64,000 bases of DNA from CAVXFB01 sp963760935 (GCA_963760935.1 CAVXFB010000003.1:62001-126000); one strand, 5' to 3'; shown: positions 27,532 through 37,409, numbered from the stretch's first letter. Made by a program: numbers and translations. The notes: generated by a model from the letters alone, not told the origin.

Positions 27532-27582
27532 GCCCGTCAATGTCACCGCTACCCACTGCCAGCACAGCAAAGGAGCCGGGCC

Positions 27583-27627
27583 ATGACCTGCCGTAGCATT
27601 CCTTCAACGCCAAGACTCTGCGAGTGA
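27583..27627 (+). pseudogene. Remnant of a following gene (13 codons)
   Basis: AAAGGAG, a good ribosome site, precedes ATG ACC TGC CGT AGC..., which stops after 13 codons inside the 3' end of the convergent histidine kinase gene. It looks like the first codons of a second operon gene lost by rearrangement. Confidence 0.4.
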
Positions 27628-30030
27628 ATCGCATGGTGAGCTGTCTGTCATGAGCGCGGCCGTGACGTCGGGTGAACGCATTACGAGGTCGTCCGTTGAA
27701 CTTTCACTCATTCCGGCCGACGGGGCCAGGTATCGTGCCAATATTTCGTGGAGGCGCGATATATCGACCGGTTTAGAAATGTAGTCATCGAAGCCCTCGT
27801 TGAGGCATTTCTCCCGATCGCCGACCATGGCGTGGGCCGTAAGGGCGACGATCGGGTTCCGCCAACCACGCGTGCGCAACCAGCGAGCAGCCTCAAAGCC
27901 GTCCATTTTCGGCATCTGAATGTCCATGAGGATCAGATCGTACGGCTTGCCGTCAAGCATTGCTTTTTCCGCCGTTTCACAAGCCGCACGGCCGTCGCCC
28001 GCGATATCGACTTGCAGATTCATTTGTCGAAGGATCTGGCTAATAACCATCTGGACATCGGACACATCATCAGCCAAGAGCACCCGGCCACGCAGGGCTG
28101 CCGGCTGACTCGGCGAGATCGTTTTCACCACTTCCGGCTTGGGTGATTGTAACATCATCGGCCCGTTTAGTGAGCCGCCGTCGATCGTTAGCGTGAAGGT
28201 GCTTCCTTTTCCCAGTTGGCTGGTGACTTCGATGTCGCCGCCAAGGAACTTTGCCAGTCGCTTGGAGATGGCCAGGCCAAGGCCCGTGCCGCCGAAGCGA
28301 CGCGTACTAGATCCGTCAATCTGCATGAATGGCTGGAATAGCTCTCCGAGTCGCTCGGCGGGAATGCCGATCCCCGTGTCGCTGATCACAAACTGCAGGC
28401 GCACCCGTTCCGAGGGTTCCTGGACGCAATGAACTACGATGCGAACGACTCCTCGCTCCGTGAACTTGACCGCATTGCTCACGAGGTTCAAGAGAATCTG
28501 GTGCAGCCGCAGGGCGTCGGTTAGAACGGCGTCGGGAAGTGGGAATCTGTAATCGACCTCAAGCTGCAGTCGTTTTTGTTCGGCCTGAACTTTCACTGCC
28601 GAGAGCACATCGTCGACGACCTCCCACAGCCGGCAGTCGCTATTCTCCACCACCAATTTGTCGGCCTCGATTCGGGAGAGGTCGAGAATGCCGTTGATGA
28701 GTTCCAAGAGCGAGTTTCCGTTCCTCTGAATCGACTCTAGAAACTGGCGGCGATCTTCTTCCGGCAAAGTCGGCGACTTCAGGAGTTGGCCGAACCCGAG
28801 AATTGCTGTCATGGGAGTGCGGATCTCGTGGCTCATGTTAGCTAGAAACTCACTTTTCGCACGGTTGGCGCATTCGGCGACATCCTTAGCATGAAGCAAC
28901 TCCGCGTTGGCTCGGGCCAATTCCGCCGTCCGCTGCTTAACATGCGTCTCCAGGCCGTCGTAAGCTTTGCGTAGCTCCTCTTCCGCTTGCTTGCGATGGG
29001 TGATGTCCGAGAAGACTACGGTGGAGGCAAGGACGTGATTGTCCTCTAGCAGCGGTGCGACAACAACTTCAGCAGGGAAGACGGTTCCATTCTTCCGAAC
29101 AAAGAACTGATTGTCGCCACGGAAGGTCTTGCCTGATGAACGGACATGAACGATAGGGCAGTCATCCGCCGCTAACGCGCTGCCGTCGGGGCGGCGGTTA
29201 TGGATCGTGTCATGAATTGTCTGTCCGAGCAACTCCGCCTCACTCCAGCCCAGCAGACGCTCAGCTTCAGGATTTGCGAACGTAACACGCCCTTCGACAT
29301 CCATTACGTAAACACCTTCACCCAGGGCCGAAGTTATGCCTCGCAAGCGTCTATCACTGGCACGCAGTTCGCGATCGTTTTCCAACAGATCCGCCTGCCA
29401 CCGCCGCATGATTCGCAGGACAAGCAACCATGCAACGAACAACGCGGAAATAGCCACGACGGCAGCCACAAGGCACAGAATAGCCTTGCGCTGCTCTGTT
29501 TGGAGTTCCGCTTCGGTGGTGTTGCGGAAAATATTAGCCAGGGCTTGGATGCCTTGTGAGTAGAGTTGCTTGTGCGTGTCATAGGAATCGCTAGACAGCA
29601 CAGCTTGTGCATCCTTCAAGCGACCTTGGCGCGCCAAGGCAAAGGCACGGTTCTCCATCTCCACAAGTATCGAATTCGCAGCATCGGTCTGGTGGATTGC
29701 GACGCGTGCGGCTGGCTCGGGCGACAGAACCAATGCTTCCTGGAGGGCAGCGTCCAATTGTGGGTCATACTGGCGATAGCGGTCTTCCCAATAGCGATCG
29801 CCCGTCGCCGCCGCCATCCGCGCGGACATGGTCAGAACCTCGTCGAGATGAATGATCGTGCCCCGCAATTGCTCGATCTTGAAAGCGTGTTGGTGGGCCC
29901 TGTCGACCGCCTGATAGGAGCGGTAGGCGTTCCAGCCCAACCGCACGAGCACGATGACGCTGAGCATCGCGGTGACGGTGAGAAACCTCACTGGGAAGCG
30001 GCTTGCCGATACGTTTCCCGTGGGAATCAT
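27604..30030 (-). CDS. Hybrid sensor histidine kinase with PAS and receiver domains
   Basis: 808 residues. TM1 (about 14-33), an extracytoplasmic helical sensor (about 40-180) and TM2 (183-206) are followed by a PAS domain (about 228-345; VMDVEGRVTFANPEAERLLG), a coiled segment, HisKA with MSHEIRTPM (His401), HATPase with N box (LLNLVSNAVKF), G1 DTGIGIP and G2 GGTGLGLAIS, and a receiver domain (about 647-770: acidic LLADDVSD, phospho-acceptor Asp703 in LILMDIQMPKMDG, Lys753). It autophosphorylates on His401 and passes the phosphate to Asp703. No Hpt domain or partner regulator is adjacent; the signal is unknown. Confidence 0.94.
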   Translation of the reverse strand: MIPTGNVSASRFPVRFLTVTAMLSVIVLVRLGWNAYRSYQAVDRAHQHAFKIEQLRGTIIHLDEVLTMSARMAAATGDRYWEDRYRQYDPQLDAALQEALVLSPEPAARVAIHQTDAANSILVEMENRAFALARQGRLKDAQAVLSSDSYDTHKQLYSQGIQALANIFRNTTEAELQTEQRKAILCLVAAVVAISALFVAWLLVLRIMRRWQADLLENDRELRASDRRLRGITSALGEGVYVMDVEGRVTFANPEAERLLGWSEAELLGQTIHDTIHNRRPDGSALAADDCPIVHVRSSGKTFRGDNQFFVRKNGTVFPAEVVVAPLLEDNHVLASTVVFSDITHRKQAEEELRKAYDGLETHVKQRTAELARANAELLHAKDVAECANRAKSEFLANMSHEIRTPMTAILGFGQLLKSPTLPEEDRRQFLESIQRNGNSLLELINGILDLSRIEADKLVVENSDCRLWEVVDDVLSAVKVQAEQKRLQLEVDYRFPLPDAVLTDALRLHQILLNLVSNAVKFTERGVVRIVVHCVQEPSERVRLQFVISDTGIGIPAERLGELFQPFMQIDGSSTRRFGGTGLGLAISKRLAKFLGGDIEVTSQLGKGSTFTLTIDGGSLNGPMMLQSPKPEVVKTISPSQPAALRGRVLLADDVSDVQMVISQILRQMNLQVDIAGDGRAACETAEKAMLDGKPYDLILMDIQMPKMDGFEAARWLRTRGWRNPIVALTAHAMVGDREKCLNEGFDDYISKPVDISRLHEILARYLAPSAGMSESSTDDLVMRSPDVTAALMTDSSPCDSLAESWR

Positions 30031-30392
30031 CGCTGAATCCTTTCGTCGAGGCTGCGTCCCGGCGATTGCTTACACACGCTGACCAGACCGCGCACAACCG
30101 TATGAAGCCGTCCCAAATCGGATTCCTTCGCCACCTGCTGATGGACCATGTGCGCCGGCCATATTGGCGATCTGGTTGAACCAGGACGCAAATCGGCGGG
30201 ATATAGATGTGTCTTTCATTCCGCGCGATATCGATTCTTTGGCGGCACGCAATTTAGCACTACGTGAAGGCTAGCTTACCCCAAAGTGGCAAGCAGTCTG
30301 TCTTGGTGGTGCGCAGGCCTCACAATTCTCACAATCAGCCGGAGACTCATGCGAAAAATACGCAGTTTGCGGTAACACCAAGGAAAATCGCC
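30031..30392. other. Divergent intergenic region
   Basis: Lies between the starts of the histidine kinase (minus) and a small Cys-containing protein (plus) and should hold their promoters. I see no gene, strong hairpin or repeat in it. Confidence 0.5.
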
Positions 30393-30701
30393 ATGTGCGA
30401 AACATGGACCTGTACCTGCTGTCGTCGAGGGTTGCGTGACAATCGCAAAGAAAACATGTCGCATGCCGTACTACCCTATCCACACGACACCGGCTTCGGC
30501 CTCTGTCGCCAGTGCGGCGACGACACCTCGGCCGATATGAACACCGACGAGAGTGTGCGGAGGCGCATGGGCTGGCAGATGACCAGGTTTTGCGAGGCTC
30601 ACTTCGACCTTGCCCGCCGTCATCTGAAGCCTGAGAACCCTGCCGAGATCGATCGCGACACATCGCTTAACTTGCTGGCGGGCGAGTGGAACGCCCTGTA
30701 G
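30393..30701 (+). CDS. Small Cys-rich protein, possible zinc ribbon
   Basis: 102 residues. I chose the ATG at 30393 because AAGGAAAA lies upstream and the composition becomes protein-like there. Two cysteine pairs, CTCC (residues 6-9) and CRQC in GFGLCRQCGDD, could bind one zinc. The rest is RMGWQMTRFCEAHFDLARRH with an acidic C-terminus. No family is recognised. A GC-rich hairpin at 30761 may end its transcript. Confidence 0.5.
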   Translation: MCETWTCTCCRRGLRDNRKENMSHAVLPYPHDTGFGLCRQCGDDTSADMNTDESVRRRMGWQMTRFCEAHFDLARRHLKPENPAEIDRDTSLNLLAGEWNAL

Positions 30702-30760
30702 CGGCCGTCCGTGAGCTGACAGCGGCCCGCAGCCGACTCTCGGGCCTCACGCCCTTGACG

Positions 30761-30784
30761 CCGGCCGGTTCAACTACCGGCCGG
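30761..30784 (+). terminator. GC-rich hairpin after small gene
   Basis: CCGGCCGGT, loop TCAACT, ACCGGCCGG: a perfect 9 bp stem 60 bp after the stop codon at 30701. There is no T run, so termination is only a possibility. Confidence 0.4.
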
Positions 30785-30993
30785 GGTTCGGCTGCGCGAT
30801 GTGCGACTTTCGGCCATCACACTGCGCTCGTTGGGCTGGTTAGCGTGGCGATCTTCCTCGTTCCCCACATCAGCCCGCCGGATTGAGAGTCATTCCGGAC
30901 TTTGGAAGTGTGAATCCATCGAACGCTTGGAGGATTTTGCAAACTCCGAACGCGGTAACATCAATCTTGCACAAGCCACTGGAGGTAGAGCGT

Positions 30994-31137
30994 ATGGGAG
31001 ACCTGTTCGCAATTGCGTTGGTCCTGTTGGTCACGAGTATCGCGGCATGGCTGTGGGGAGGCAGCCTCCTGCCTTTGCTCATCATGGTTACCGTGTTCTG
31101 GGCGGTGTGCTGCTTTGCGGGCGGCTTTTCGAGGTGA
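30994..31137 (+). CDS. 47-residue two-span membrane protein
   Basis: The ATG at 30994 has GGAGG 8 bases upstream, which decides the start. The whole product is two hydrophobic segments (LFAIALVLLVTSIAAWLW and LLPLLIMVTVFWAVCCFA) joined by GGS and ending GGFSR. It is followed immediately by another good ribosome site (TAGGAGGTG) before the next frame, so it may be the first gene of a small operon now broken. The function is unknown. Confidence 0.6.
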   Translation: MGDLFAIALVLLVTSIAAWLWGGSLLPLLIMVTVFWAVCCFAGGFSR

Positions 31138-31173
31138 GATAGGAGGTGATGCAAAGATCACTGCTATCATCTC

Positions 31174-31830
31174 TTGGCTTCCGTTTACTCTGCCAGCGTT
31201 CGGCTGCTACTGCGGTCGGACGTCGGCAGGCGAGATCTCGAAAACGCTGTATTTTTCTTAGCCACCGGACATCACGTACGATTTGCGGGCATTTGGAAGG
31301 CTCTGGCCAAGCCAGGTCCATACGACAACGAGCGATTGGGCTTTAACACGATTCGCTGGTTGGATGCCAGCAACGCTATGCGTCTGTGCACCCGCACAAA
31401 TTGGCTGTATGGAGCTTACGAGAGGCATTGGATCGATCAGTGTGTAAAACGTGGCTATCGCGCTCGAATTCTTGGCAGCACTCAACCATTGACGCCGCAG
31501 GCATTGGCTGGGTGCGGTGTACTGATTTACAAACAATGGGATCATGTGCCGGAGTCGGAGTTTCATCTGATCGAAACATTCGTTCGCAATGGAGGCGGTT
31601 TAGTATTTTCCGGTCCTGGCTGGTCTTGGCTGGCATATTACAAAAACCTTACTCTTGACGATTTTCCGCAGAACAAATTGGGACTGCACTTCGGCGTGCG
31701 ATTTGAGGACGGGGAAGTTGCGGACCCAACAAATAACAGCGGCAATCCGGGATGCCCGATCATTCACCGTTTTTATCCTGCGACTCCATTCCCGATTGAT
31801 CTCACGGCAGAGAAGGGGAACAAGGGGTGA
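31174..31830 (+). pseudogene. Fragment of M60/TCAF-like N-terminal domain protein
   Basis: From about residue 25 the frame reads like part of a larger protein: VFFLATGHHVRFAGIWKAL, RGYRARILGSTQPLTPQAL, CGVLIYKQWDHV, IETFVRNGGGLVFSGPGWSW, DDFPQNKLGLHFGVRFEDG. The GGGLVFSGPGWSW pattern resembles the amidotransferase-like N-terminal domain of M60-like peptidase/TCAF proteins. Both ends are missing: the first ~24 residues do not look coding, and the frame stops soon after HRFYPATPFPIDL. The identification is tentative. Confidence 0.45.
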
Positions 31831-31980
31831 AAATAAGGGATGTGGGTGGAGCTTCGGGCCAAAGTGGGCGTCCGGCTGAGTCGCGAGGATCGGGAGTTGT
31901 CGCAAGTGCCGTTGTCCGGGCGCATCTCCGGTTTTACCAGTAGCCGTCCCTCAGCATCCTGCGGCGACATCTCCATCGCC

Positions 31981-32100
31981 GCCACCGGCAGTGACACCGG
32001 CGGCCGCCGTGATCACTGGGTCGCGAATTGTAAGAACTGGCCTTCGGCGCATTCGACGATTCAGCAAGCTGAATTCCGTGGTGCCGTCTACGATTTCTGC
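31981..32100 (-). repeat. Dispersed repeat R2, copy 3
   Basis: The most divergent copy (CTTCGGCGCATTCGACGATT where the others have GTCGGCGTGTTGGGCGATT), yet it shares GTGATCACTGGGTCGCGAAT and TTGTAAGAAC with copy 1. Minus-strand translation gives FSLLNRRMRRRPVLTIRDPV. Confidence 0.65.
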
Positions 32101-32211
32101 ACGAGCGGCAAACGAACGATGTGCTTCCGTACGCCGCCAACATTGCAGTGGTTCGGCAGTATGGTTGCTGTTACTAGCGACGGCCGCGTTCGAGTTTCGC
32201 TGCAATACGCG

Positions 32212-32250
32212 TGTGAACGCCGGTTGAAAAGTGTGGCGCGGAACGGGGCC
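32212..32250 (+). repeat. IS21-type terminal repeat (solo end)
   Basis: TGTGAACGCCGGTTGAAAAG, then TGTGGCGCGGAACGGGGCC, is close to the unit at 21202-21231 and to the ends at 16849. No istA or istB follows. Confidence 0.55.
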
Positions 32251-32347
32251 CGATGGCACGGAGATTGTTTAGGCGGTGAAACTGTGGTGACCAGGCAACG
32301 GCTTGGTTGTCCCCGACCAACTTGCAGCGCGGGAATCTAGTGCTTTG

Positions 32348-32834
32348 TCAAGTTTTAATTTTGGGGTAGAGTGACTTCAGTTTCGTCCGAGCGTCTTTGA
32401 CTGTGAATTGCCAATCGACACCGCGTTGTCTCTTGTTGGAATGACCGGACCAGTGCCTGATTTCGCTTTGCAGCTTCCCGATCGACTCGAATCGCCGACC
32501 CGACACGCACTGCCGGGTCAGGCCGCTCAATTCGTTCTCGGCGATGTTGAGCCAACTACCGTGCTTGGGCGTGTGGCGGAAGTCGATCCGCTTAACGTAG
32601 GATCGAGCCGTAGACGGCGCGAAGGCTTCGTAGAACGCTCCTTTGGTGTGTGTGTTCAGGTTGCCGTTCACCGGGCGGTCGGATCCCCTTCCCACTCTGC
32701 GCTTGCCGCGCGCGGATCACCCAGCCAGCTTCGTTGCGGACGACCGCGCATATCGTGGCGAAAAGCACGCCTTTCTCCAGACCGACGGGATGATACACAG
32801 GACCCGCTATCCGGCTACTCGTACAGGCTCGCAA
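32348..32834 (-). pseudogene. IS630-family transposase remnant
   Basis: The C-terminal part is clear (FRHTPKHGSWLNIAENELSG, then TKLKSLYPKIKT), parallel to the intact protein at 1953 (YTPKHGSWLNMAETELSI, IKLKRLYPSIQA). Upstream pieces (NLNTHTKGAFYEAFAP; YHPVGLEKGVLFATICAVVR) are out of frame with each other and the first Asp region is lost. Confidence 0.8.
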
Positions 32835-32939
32835 CTGGCATTAACTGGCGCTGCCCAAATGGAGTTGTCGAGACCGAAGCCCCGCCAATTTCTTGGTTTG
32901 CTTGACCCGCCCTGCAATGCGGTGATAACCGCGTCGCGT

Positions 32940-34145
32940 TTACACCTTGTCAGCGGAATTGCTGAGCGTCACGTGCAAGGTGTTTTCGTTGTTCCGAAGG
33001 GCGCCTAGCAACGTTGACGACGGCAACTTATTGAGCAGCATTGAGCAGCAAGCTGCGGTTGCACCTGCGAAAACAGTGTTCTCCATCTCCTCGATGTTGA
33101 TGCCCTCTTGCCGCAAACCGTCGAGCACCGTAGCCAGCACGCCCACCCGATCGTAGTGGCGCACGACGAGGCGATGCGCTGCGGGCGAGCGCTCGCAAAG
33201 ATTCACCGCGTTGGCGGGATGGCCTGTCTTGAGGAAGAGCTCAACGATGCGCACAACTTCTGCGGCGACCGCTTCCGATGCTTGTTCCGTCGACGCGCCG
33301 ATGTGCGGGGTGCAGGTTACCGACGCCGCCAACTCGCGATCGGCCCACGGTGCCTCGCCGCCGGCCGGCTCGCCCTCGAACACGTCAAGGCCCACGCGAA
33401 GTTGCTTGTCGGCGATCGCCGCTCGCAAGGCCGCGGTATCGACCAACGAGCCGCGCAACGTGTTGACGAAGATTGCACCGGGCTTCATGGCGTCGAAGAA
33501 CTGTTTGGAAACGAGGTGTTTCGTTTCGGACGTGAACGCCAAATGCACGCTCACGGCATCGCATGCCGCGGCCAACGCTTCCGGACTGGCGGCGCAGCCG
33601 ACACCGTCGGCCTCCGCCTTTTCGGGCGTGAGACCGCGCGACCACGCCAGGACCGACATTCCCAACCCCGCGGCGCGCTGAGCGACGGCCCGGCCAATCG
33701 CGCCGTAGCCCAAGATGCCCAGCGTCCGGCCCGCCAAGCCGTTTGCTTTGCTGAGCTCCTTCTTGAGCCACTTTCCCTCGCGCATGGCGATCGTGCCGTC
33801 GGCGATCCTCCGATCGGCGGCAATCATGAGTCCGACGGCCAATTCGGCAACCGCGTCGGTGTTCTTGCCGGGGCAATTCGTGACATAAATGCCCCGGGCG
33901 CTGGCCGCATCGAGGTCGATCGTATCGACGCCCGCGCCCGCCCGAATAATTAGCGACAGTTGCGGCGCAGCCTGAATAGCCTCGGCGGTTACCTTCGTGG
34001 ACCGCACCACGAGGATGTTCGTCTCGGCGAGCACTTCGGTTAAGCCATCAGAGGGAAGTCCGCTTCGCACCTCCACCTCCATTCCAAGCGCTTTCAATGC
34101 CGAAACGGTTTGGACATCGAGTTTGTCTGCGATAAGGACCTTCAT
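32940..34145 (-). CDS. serA: D-3-phosphoglycerate dehydrogenase
   Basis: 401 residues. D-isomer 2-hydroxyacid dehydrogenase fold with NAD-binding GYGAIGR (146-152), catalytic Arg231 (VNTLRGSLVD), Glu259 (FEGEP) and His281 (CTPHIGAST), then a C-terminal ACT domain (about 325-395: HYDRVGVLATVLDGLRQEGI). It oxidises 3-phosphoglycerate to 3-phosphohydroxypyruvate, the first step of serine synthesis, with serine feedback expected through ACT. AGAGG precedes the ATG. An IS4 element inserted 55 bp upstream of the start has replaced the native promoter region, so expression may now depend on the insertion. Confidence 0.92.
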   Translation of the reverse strand: MKVLIADKLDVQTVSALKALGMEVEVRSGLPSDGLTEVLAETNILVVRSTKVTAEAIQAAPQLSLIIRAGAGVDTIDLDAASARGIYVTNCPGKNTDAVAELAVGLMIAADRRIADGTIAMREGKWLKKELSKANGLAGRTLGILGYGAIGRAVAQRAAGLGMSVLAWSRGLTPEKAEADGVGCAASPEALAAACDAVSVHLAFTSETKHLVSKQFFDAMKPGAIFVNTLRGSLVDTAALRAAIADKQLRVGLDVFEGEPAGGEAPWADRELAASVTCTPHIGASTEQASEAVAAEVVRIVELFLKTGHPANAVNLCERSPAAHRLVVRHYDRVGVLATVLDGLRQEGINIEEMENTVFAGATAACCSMLLNKLPSSTLLGALRNNENTLHVTLSNSADKV

Positions 34146-34200
34146 TTTGATCGACCTCTACCGGACAACCTTTCACCACTAGTAATTTGACATATCCCAT

Positions 34201-35528
34201 CAGTACTGTCCGGTTAACGTGTTCGGAAATCGTCCGAAGTAATGTAAGGGTGAAGGCTTGCAACGTAAAATGAGCGCGCACGACTTCAATTCGGATGCAT
34301 GCTTTCGTCATTCTGAAGCCACCTCTGGGTGGAAAAGGATGACGTATGTATTCCGGCCAAGTAGTGTTTGCTCAGTTGATGGATTTTCTTCCGCGGCACG
34401 ACTTCAATTCTTGTGTGCGACGGTATCGCGGCGACTCGCGCGTGCGAGATTTCTCTTGCCGCGACCAATTCCTTACTATGGCCTTCGCGCAGCTGACCTA
34501 TCGCGAGAGCTTGCGGGACATCGAGACCTGCTTGAGGGCCATGGAGCCGAAGCTCTATCATGCAGGCTTTCGGGGCAAGATCGCTCGCAGTACCTTGGGC
34601 GATGCCAACAAACATCGGGACTGGCGCATCTGGGCAGACTTCGCTCAGGTGTTGATCGGTCGCGCCCGGACGTTGTATGCTCAGGAGGACTTCGGACTTG
34701 CCTTGAAGCAGGCTGCCTACGCCCTGGACTCCACGACGATCGACCTCTGCCTGGCCCTGTTTCCGTGGGCTCGTTTCCGTCGTCACAAGGGGGCGGTGAA
34801 GCTGCATACACTGATCGACCTGCGGGGCAACATCCCCTGCTTTATCCGCATAACTCACGGGAAAACGCACGATGTGAATGTCCTCGATCACCTGCCCATC
34901 GAGCCGGGTGCCTTCTACGTGATGGACAAGGGTTACATCGACTTCCGCCGCCTGCATGCCTTCACTCGGCAGATGGCGTTTTTCGTCACTCGCGCCAAGC
35001 GGAACCTCGATACCAACCGCCGCGAGTCCCGCATGGTGGACAAATCCACGGGGCTGCGCAGCGACCAAACCATTGTTCTTCAAGGTCTCAAGACGTCTCA
35101 ACTTTATCCTGCTCCGCTTCGTCGCGTTGCGTACTACGATACCGAACACAAACGACGACTGGTGTTTCTGACCAACAACTTCGACCTTCCGGCGCTCACG
35201 ATCGCACAGCTCTACCGCTGTCGCTGGCAAGTGGAACTCTTTTTCAAGTGGATCAAGCAAAATCTGCGTATCAAGTCGTTCTATGGCCATTCCATGAATG
35301 CCGTAAAGACTCAGGTGTGGATTGCCGTGAGCGTCTACGTGCTCGCAGCCATCCTCAGACGCGAATTGAAGCTCGACCGCAGCCTCACCGAAATCCTCCA
35401 AATTCTGAGCGTGACTCCTTTCGAGAAAACCCCTATTTTTCAGGCGCTTTCAGCGTCTTCTACAGCAGATTCCGAAAGTCCTCACTGTAACCAATTGTCA
35501 CTATTCAACTTATAACCAGACAGTACTG
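34201..35528 (+). mobile_element. IS4-family insertion sequence with 9 bp target duplication
   Basis: The ends are inverted repeats CAGTACTGTCCGGTTA and (reverse complement) CAGTACTGTCTGGTTA. The direct repeat ATATCCCAT flanks it exactly at 34192-34200 and 35529-35537. Length 1328 bp with one intact transposase. The perfect duplication marks a recent insertion. Confidence 0.95.
34346..35515 (+). CDS. IS4-family transposase
   Basis: 389 residues. The N-terminal DUF4372-like part (FAQLMDFLPRHDFNSCVRRY, VRDFSCRDQFLTMAFAQLTY) precedes the DDE core: YALDSTTIDLCLALFPWARF (first Asp), FYVMDKGYIDF (second Asp), and the Y-(2)-R-(3)-E-(6)-K motif in LYRCRWQVELFFKWIKQNL. It is intact inside an element with matching ends, so probably active. 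A truncated relative is at 16282. Confidence 0.95.
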   Translation: MYSGQVVFAQLMDFLPRHDFNSCVRRYRGDSRVRDFSCRDQFLTMAFAQLTYRESLRDIETCLRAMEPKLYHAGFRGKIARSTLGDANKHRDWRIWADFAQVLIGRARTLYAQEDFGLALKQAAYALDSTTIDLCLALFPWARFRRHKGAVKLHTLIDLRGNIPCFIRITHGKTHDVNVLDHLPIEPGAFYVMDKGYIDFRRLHAFTRQMAFFVTRAKRNLDTNRRESRMVDKSTGLRSDQTIVLQGLKTSQLYPAPLRRVAYYDTEHKRRLVFLTNNFDLPALTIAQLYRCRWQVELFFKWIKQNLRIKSFYGHSMNAVKTQVWIAVSVYVLAAILRRELKLDRSLTEILQILSVTPFEKTPIFQALSASSTADSESPHCNQLSLFNL

Positions 35529-36279
35529 ATATCCCATATACTGTGAGCCTGAAGCCGATCCAGGCTCGTTCGTCCGGCCATTTTAACGTCGCGCCCCCCC
35601 ACGGCGTCTAGCGCCCACGCGGATTTTCTTTGCCCGGCGGCCATTTCCCTTCGCCTGAAAGCCACATGCCACGCCTCCCTCAGGGGGAAGACCGCAGCTT
35701 TTGACGCTTGGTGCGCGGGGCTTCCCCCAGTTGCCAATTCGTTTGCGGCCCCTCCGGCTACGCATATGCTCCTGCGACCGATGGCGGCGGCATCGCCAGT
35801 CGTTTGATCCGCTCCAGAATCGCTGCGAACAAGGCTCGGGGCACCGCCACCTCCGCCAGTTGGAAAGTCACGCACTTCGAGTGCCGCGTCACCTTCGCCC
35901 CGATCTTGACCAGTTTCTCCCGCAGGGTCATCAGCGTCCAGTGGCTGACGCTCTTGGGAACTGTTAGCCGCCGCAGGAAGTTCGCCAGGTTGTAGGCCAA
36001 CGCAAACAGTTGCAAGCGGGCTTGGTTGTCCCTGAACGTCCGGCAGGAGAGCTTCGTCCACTTCACGGCGTTCTTGCCTTCCTTGAAACGTAAACGGATC
36101 GCGTTACGGCTGCCCTCGCGTATACCGGCGCTCGGCCTCATCAGGACGAACAGACTCTGGGCTTCACCTGCCGGGGGCGACCGGTTGTTCTTTGCCGACC
36201 GGCCGCCGTCCGTTGACAGACGTGTAGTCTGACATCGTGCCAACATGCAAGTAGGTTGCCGGGCCACGAAAGGAGAGAC
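35529..36279. other. Spacer holding IS1380 remnant
   Basis: Apart from the IS1380 fragment (35758-36100) and its 3' flank, no gene is visible. The left border of the 36.3-49.2 kb element should fall in or near this stretch, but I found no copy of the tRNA-Leu 3' end to mark it. Confidence 0.45.
35758..36100 (-). pseudogene. IS1380-family transposase, C-terminal remnant
   Basis: FKEGKNAVKWTKLSCRTFRD, LFALAYNLANFLRRLTVPKS and REKLVKIGAKVTRHSKCVTF match the C-terminal third of the intact transposase at 24237 closely. Everything before the catalytic Glu region is missing. Confidence 0.85.
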
Positions 36280-36594
36280 TCAACTGGAACTTGCGGCGGA
36301 GGCCAAACGCCGGCAGGCCGCTAATTGAAGGAGCATTTGCCTGACGGCTACCATTTGCTCCCTCTGCTCCCTTATCGACAGGCTACCGAGTTGGCTCCCC
36401 TTGCCGTTGAGGGCCGAGCGGGCCTTGCCTTCTGGCGTCCGTGGGCCGGTGGAATGTTCCCATGGTCGGTTCGCTAGGGCTGCCAATTGTAGTCGCTGCC
36501 GACCGGCCGGCGTCAGTCCTGGCCACCGCAGCCGATTAAGCCGGCCGGCAGCTATGCGACGGGGGCTGGGAGTTCGAATCGTTTTGCTATGCAT
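36280..36594 (-). CDS. Small conserved 'GPRTPEGKARS' protein
   Basis: 104 residues. The core RLNRLRWPGLTPAGRQRLQL, then RPWEHSTGPRTPEGKARSAL and NGKGSQ is a pattern I recall from many planctomycete accessory-region proteins of unknown function. It is basic, likely nucleic-acid associated. It overlaps the upstream gene by 43 bp in another frame, so the pair is co-transcribed. It is the last gene of the element in this direction. Confidence 0.6.
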   Translation of the reverse strand: MHSKTIRTPSPRRIAAGRLNRLRWPGLTPAGRQRLQLAALANRPWEHSTGPRTPEGKARSALNGKGSQLGSLSIREQREQMVAVRQMLLQLAACRRLASAASSS

Positions 36595-37409
36595 GGGAAT
36601 AATTTATTGCCGTTACTGCCCAGTTTGCTGTCAGGGGCCTTTTTTTCGCGACTACTCCGCTTGCGAGGCGAATCGACCGCCTTGCGGTTCTTAATGACAT
36701 CGCCATTGCGTTTTGCCCGTTGGGATTTCTTAGATTTTGTCGCTTGCAGTTCATTGGCTGCGGCACGTTTGTTCTCCCTCGCCTTAAAGCGATAGGCCTG
36801 ATACGCCAGTGCCCCGCGACGCAGCTCTCCCATCAGCTGGGAGGCTGCGGCAGACAGACCCACGATGTTATCGGTGTCGGTGGTGCTAGCTGAGGCGACG
36901 AGCAGGCGACCAAGAGCGTGATAGGCCAGCATCACGGATTCCGCCAGCATTTGTTCCATAGGATCCGAAGGCGTGTTGCAGTTGTTACGAAACCGCAACA
37001 AATAATCGATACAAGGGTCAGGGCAGTTCCCGGTATTGAGCGTTCCGTTCACGAGGCTGAACAGATACAGTGCCGGGGCGGCCATAAGCTTGAGTTCGTC
37101 TGTGCTTCGTTCGACCGGCTCAGAGAACGGTTTTGCCGGCGGCTGGGCGACCTGTGAAGCCGTCGAAAAGTCGGTGGTTGCAGTGATCGACGGATCGACA
37201 GCCTTGACGCCTGGAGACACTGCAAGAGCGGCGGGCTTGTCGGCCATGGGGAATACCCCATCAGGCCCGGGGCGCTGGTGCTTACTCGTAGCAGACGAGG
37301 CAACAGCCTTTTTTTTACTACGAGGCGAGGCAGAACCATTCTGCCGCAATTTGCCGGCGATGAAGTTGTCGCAGAGATCTCCGATCGAAATTGTGTGGTC
37401 GTCGTCCAT
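36552..37409 (-). CDS. Unknown basic protein of integrative element
   Basis: 285 residues. The N-terminal half is low-complexity Ser/Pro/Lys. A helical core (about 105-210: DPCIDYLLRFRNNCNTPSDP, MEQMLAESVMLAYHALGRL, GLSAAASQLMGELRRGALAY) is followed by a Lys/Arg-rich tail (ANELQATKSKKSQRAKRNGD). The composition suggests DNA or RNA binding. The helical core resembles planctomycete proteins found next to the 'GPRTPEGK' family, as I recall them. Function not known. Confidence 0.55.
   Translation of the reverse strand: MDDDHTISIGDLCDNFIAGKLRQNGSASPRSKKKAVASSATSKHQRPGPDGVFPMADKPAALAVSPGVKAVDPSITATTDFSTASQVAQPPAKPFSEPVERSTDELKLMAAPALYLFSLVNGTLNTGNCPDPCIDYLLRFRNNCNTPSDPMEQMLAESVMLAYHALGRLLVASASTTDTDNIVGLSAAASQLMGELRRGALAYQAYRFKARENKRAAANELQATKSKKSQRAKRNGDVIKNRKAVDSPRKRSSREKKAPDSKLGSNGNKLFPCIAKRFELPAPVA

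Larger units (their letters stand above)
31831..32347. other. Repeat-rich spacer
   Basis: Contains repeat R2 copy 3 (31981-32100) and an IS21-type terminal repeat (from 32212). No gene is visible. Confidence 0.55.
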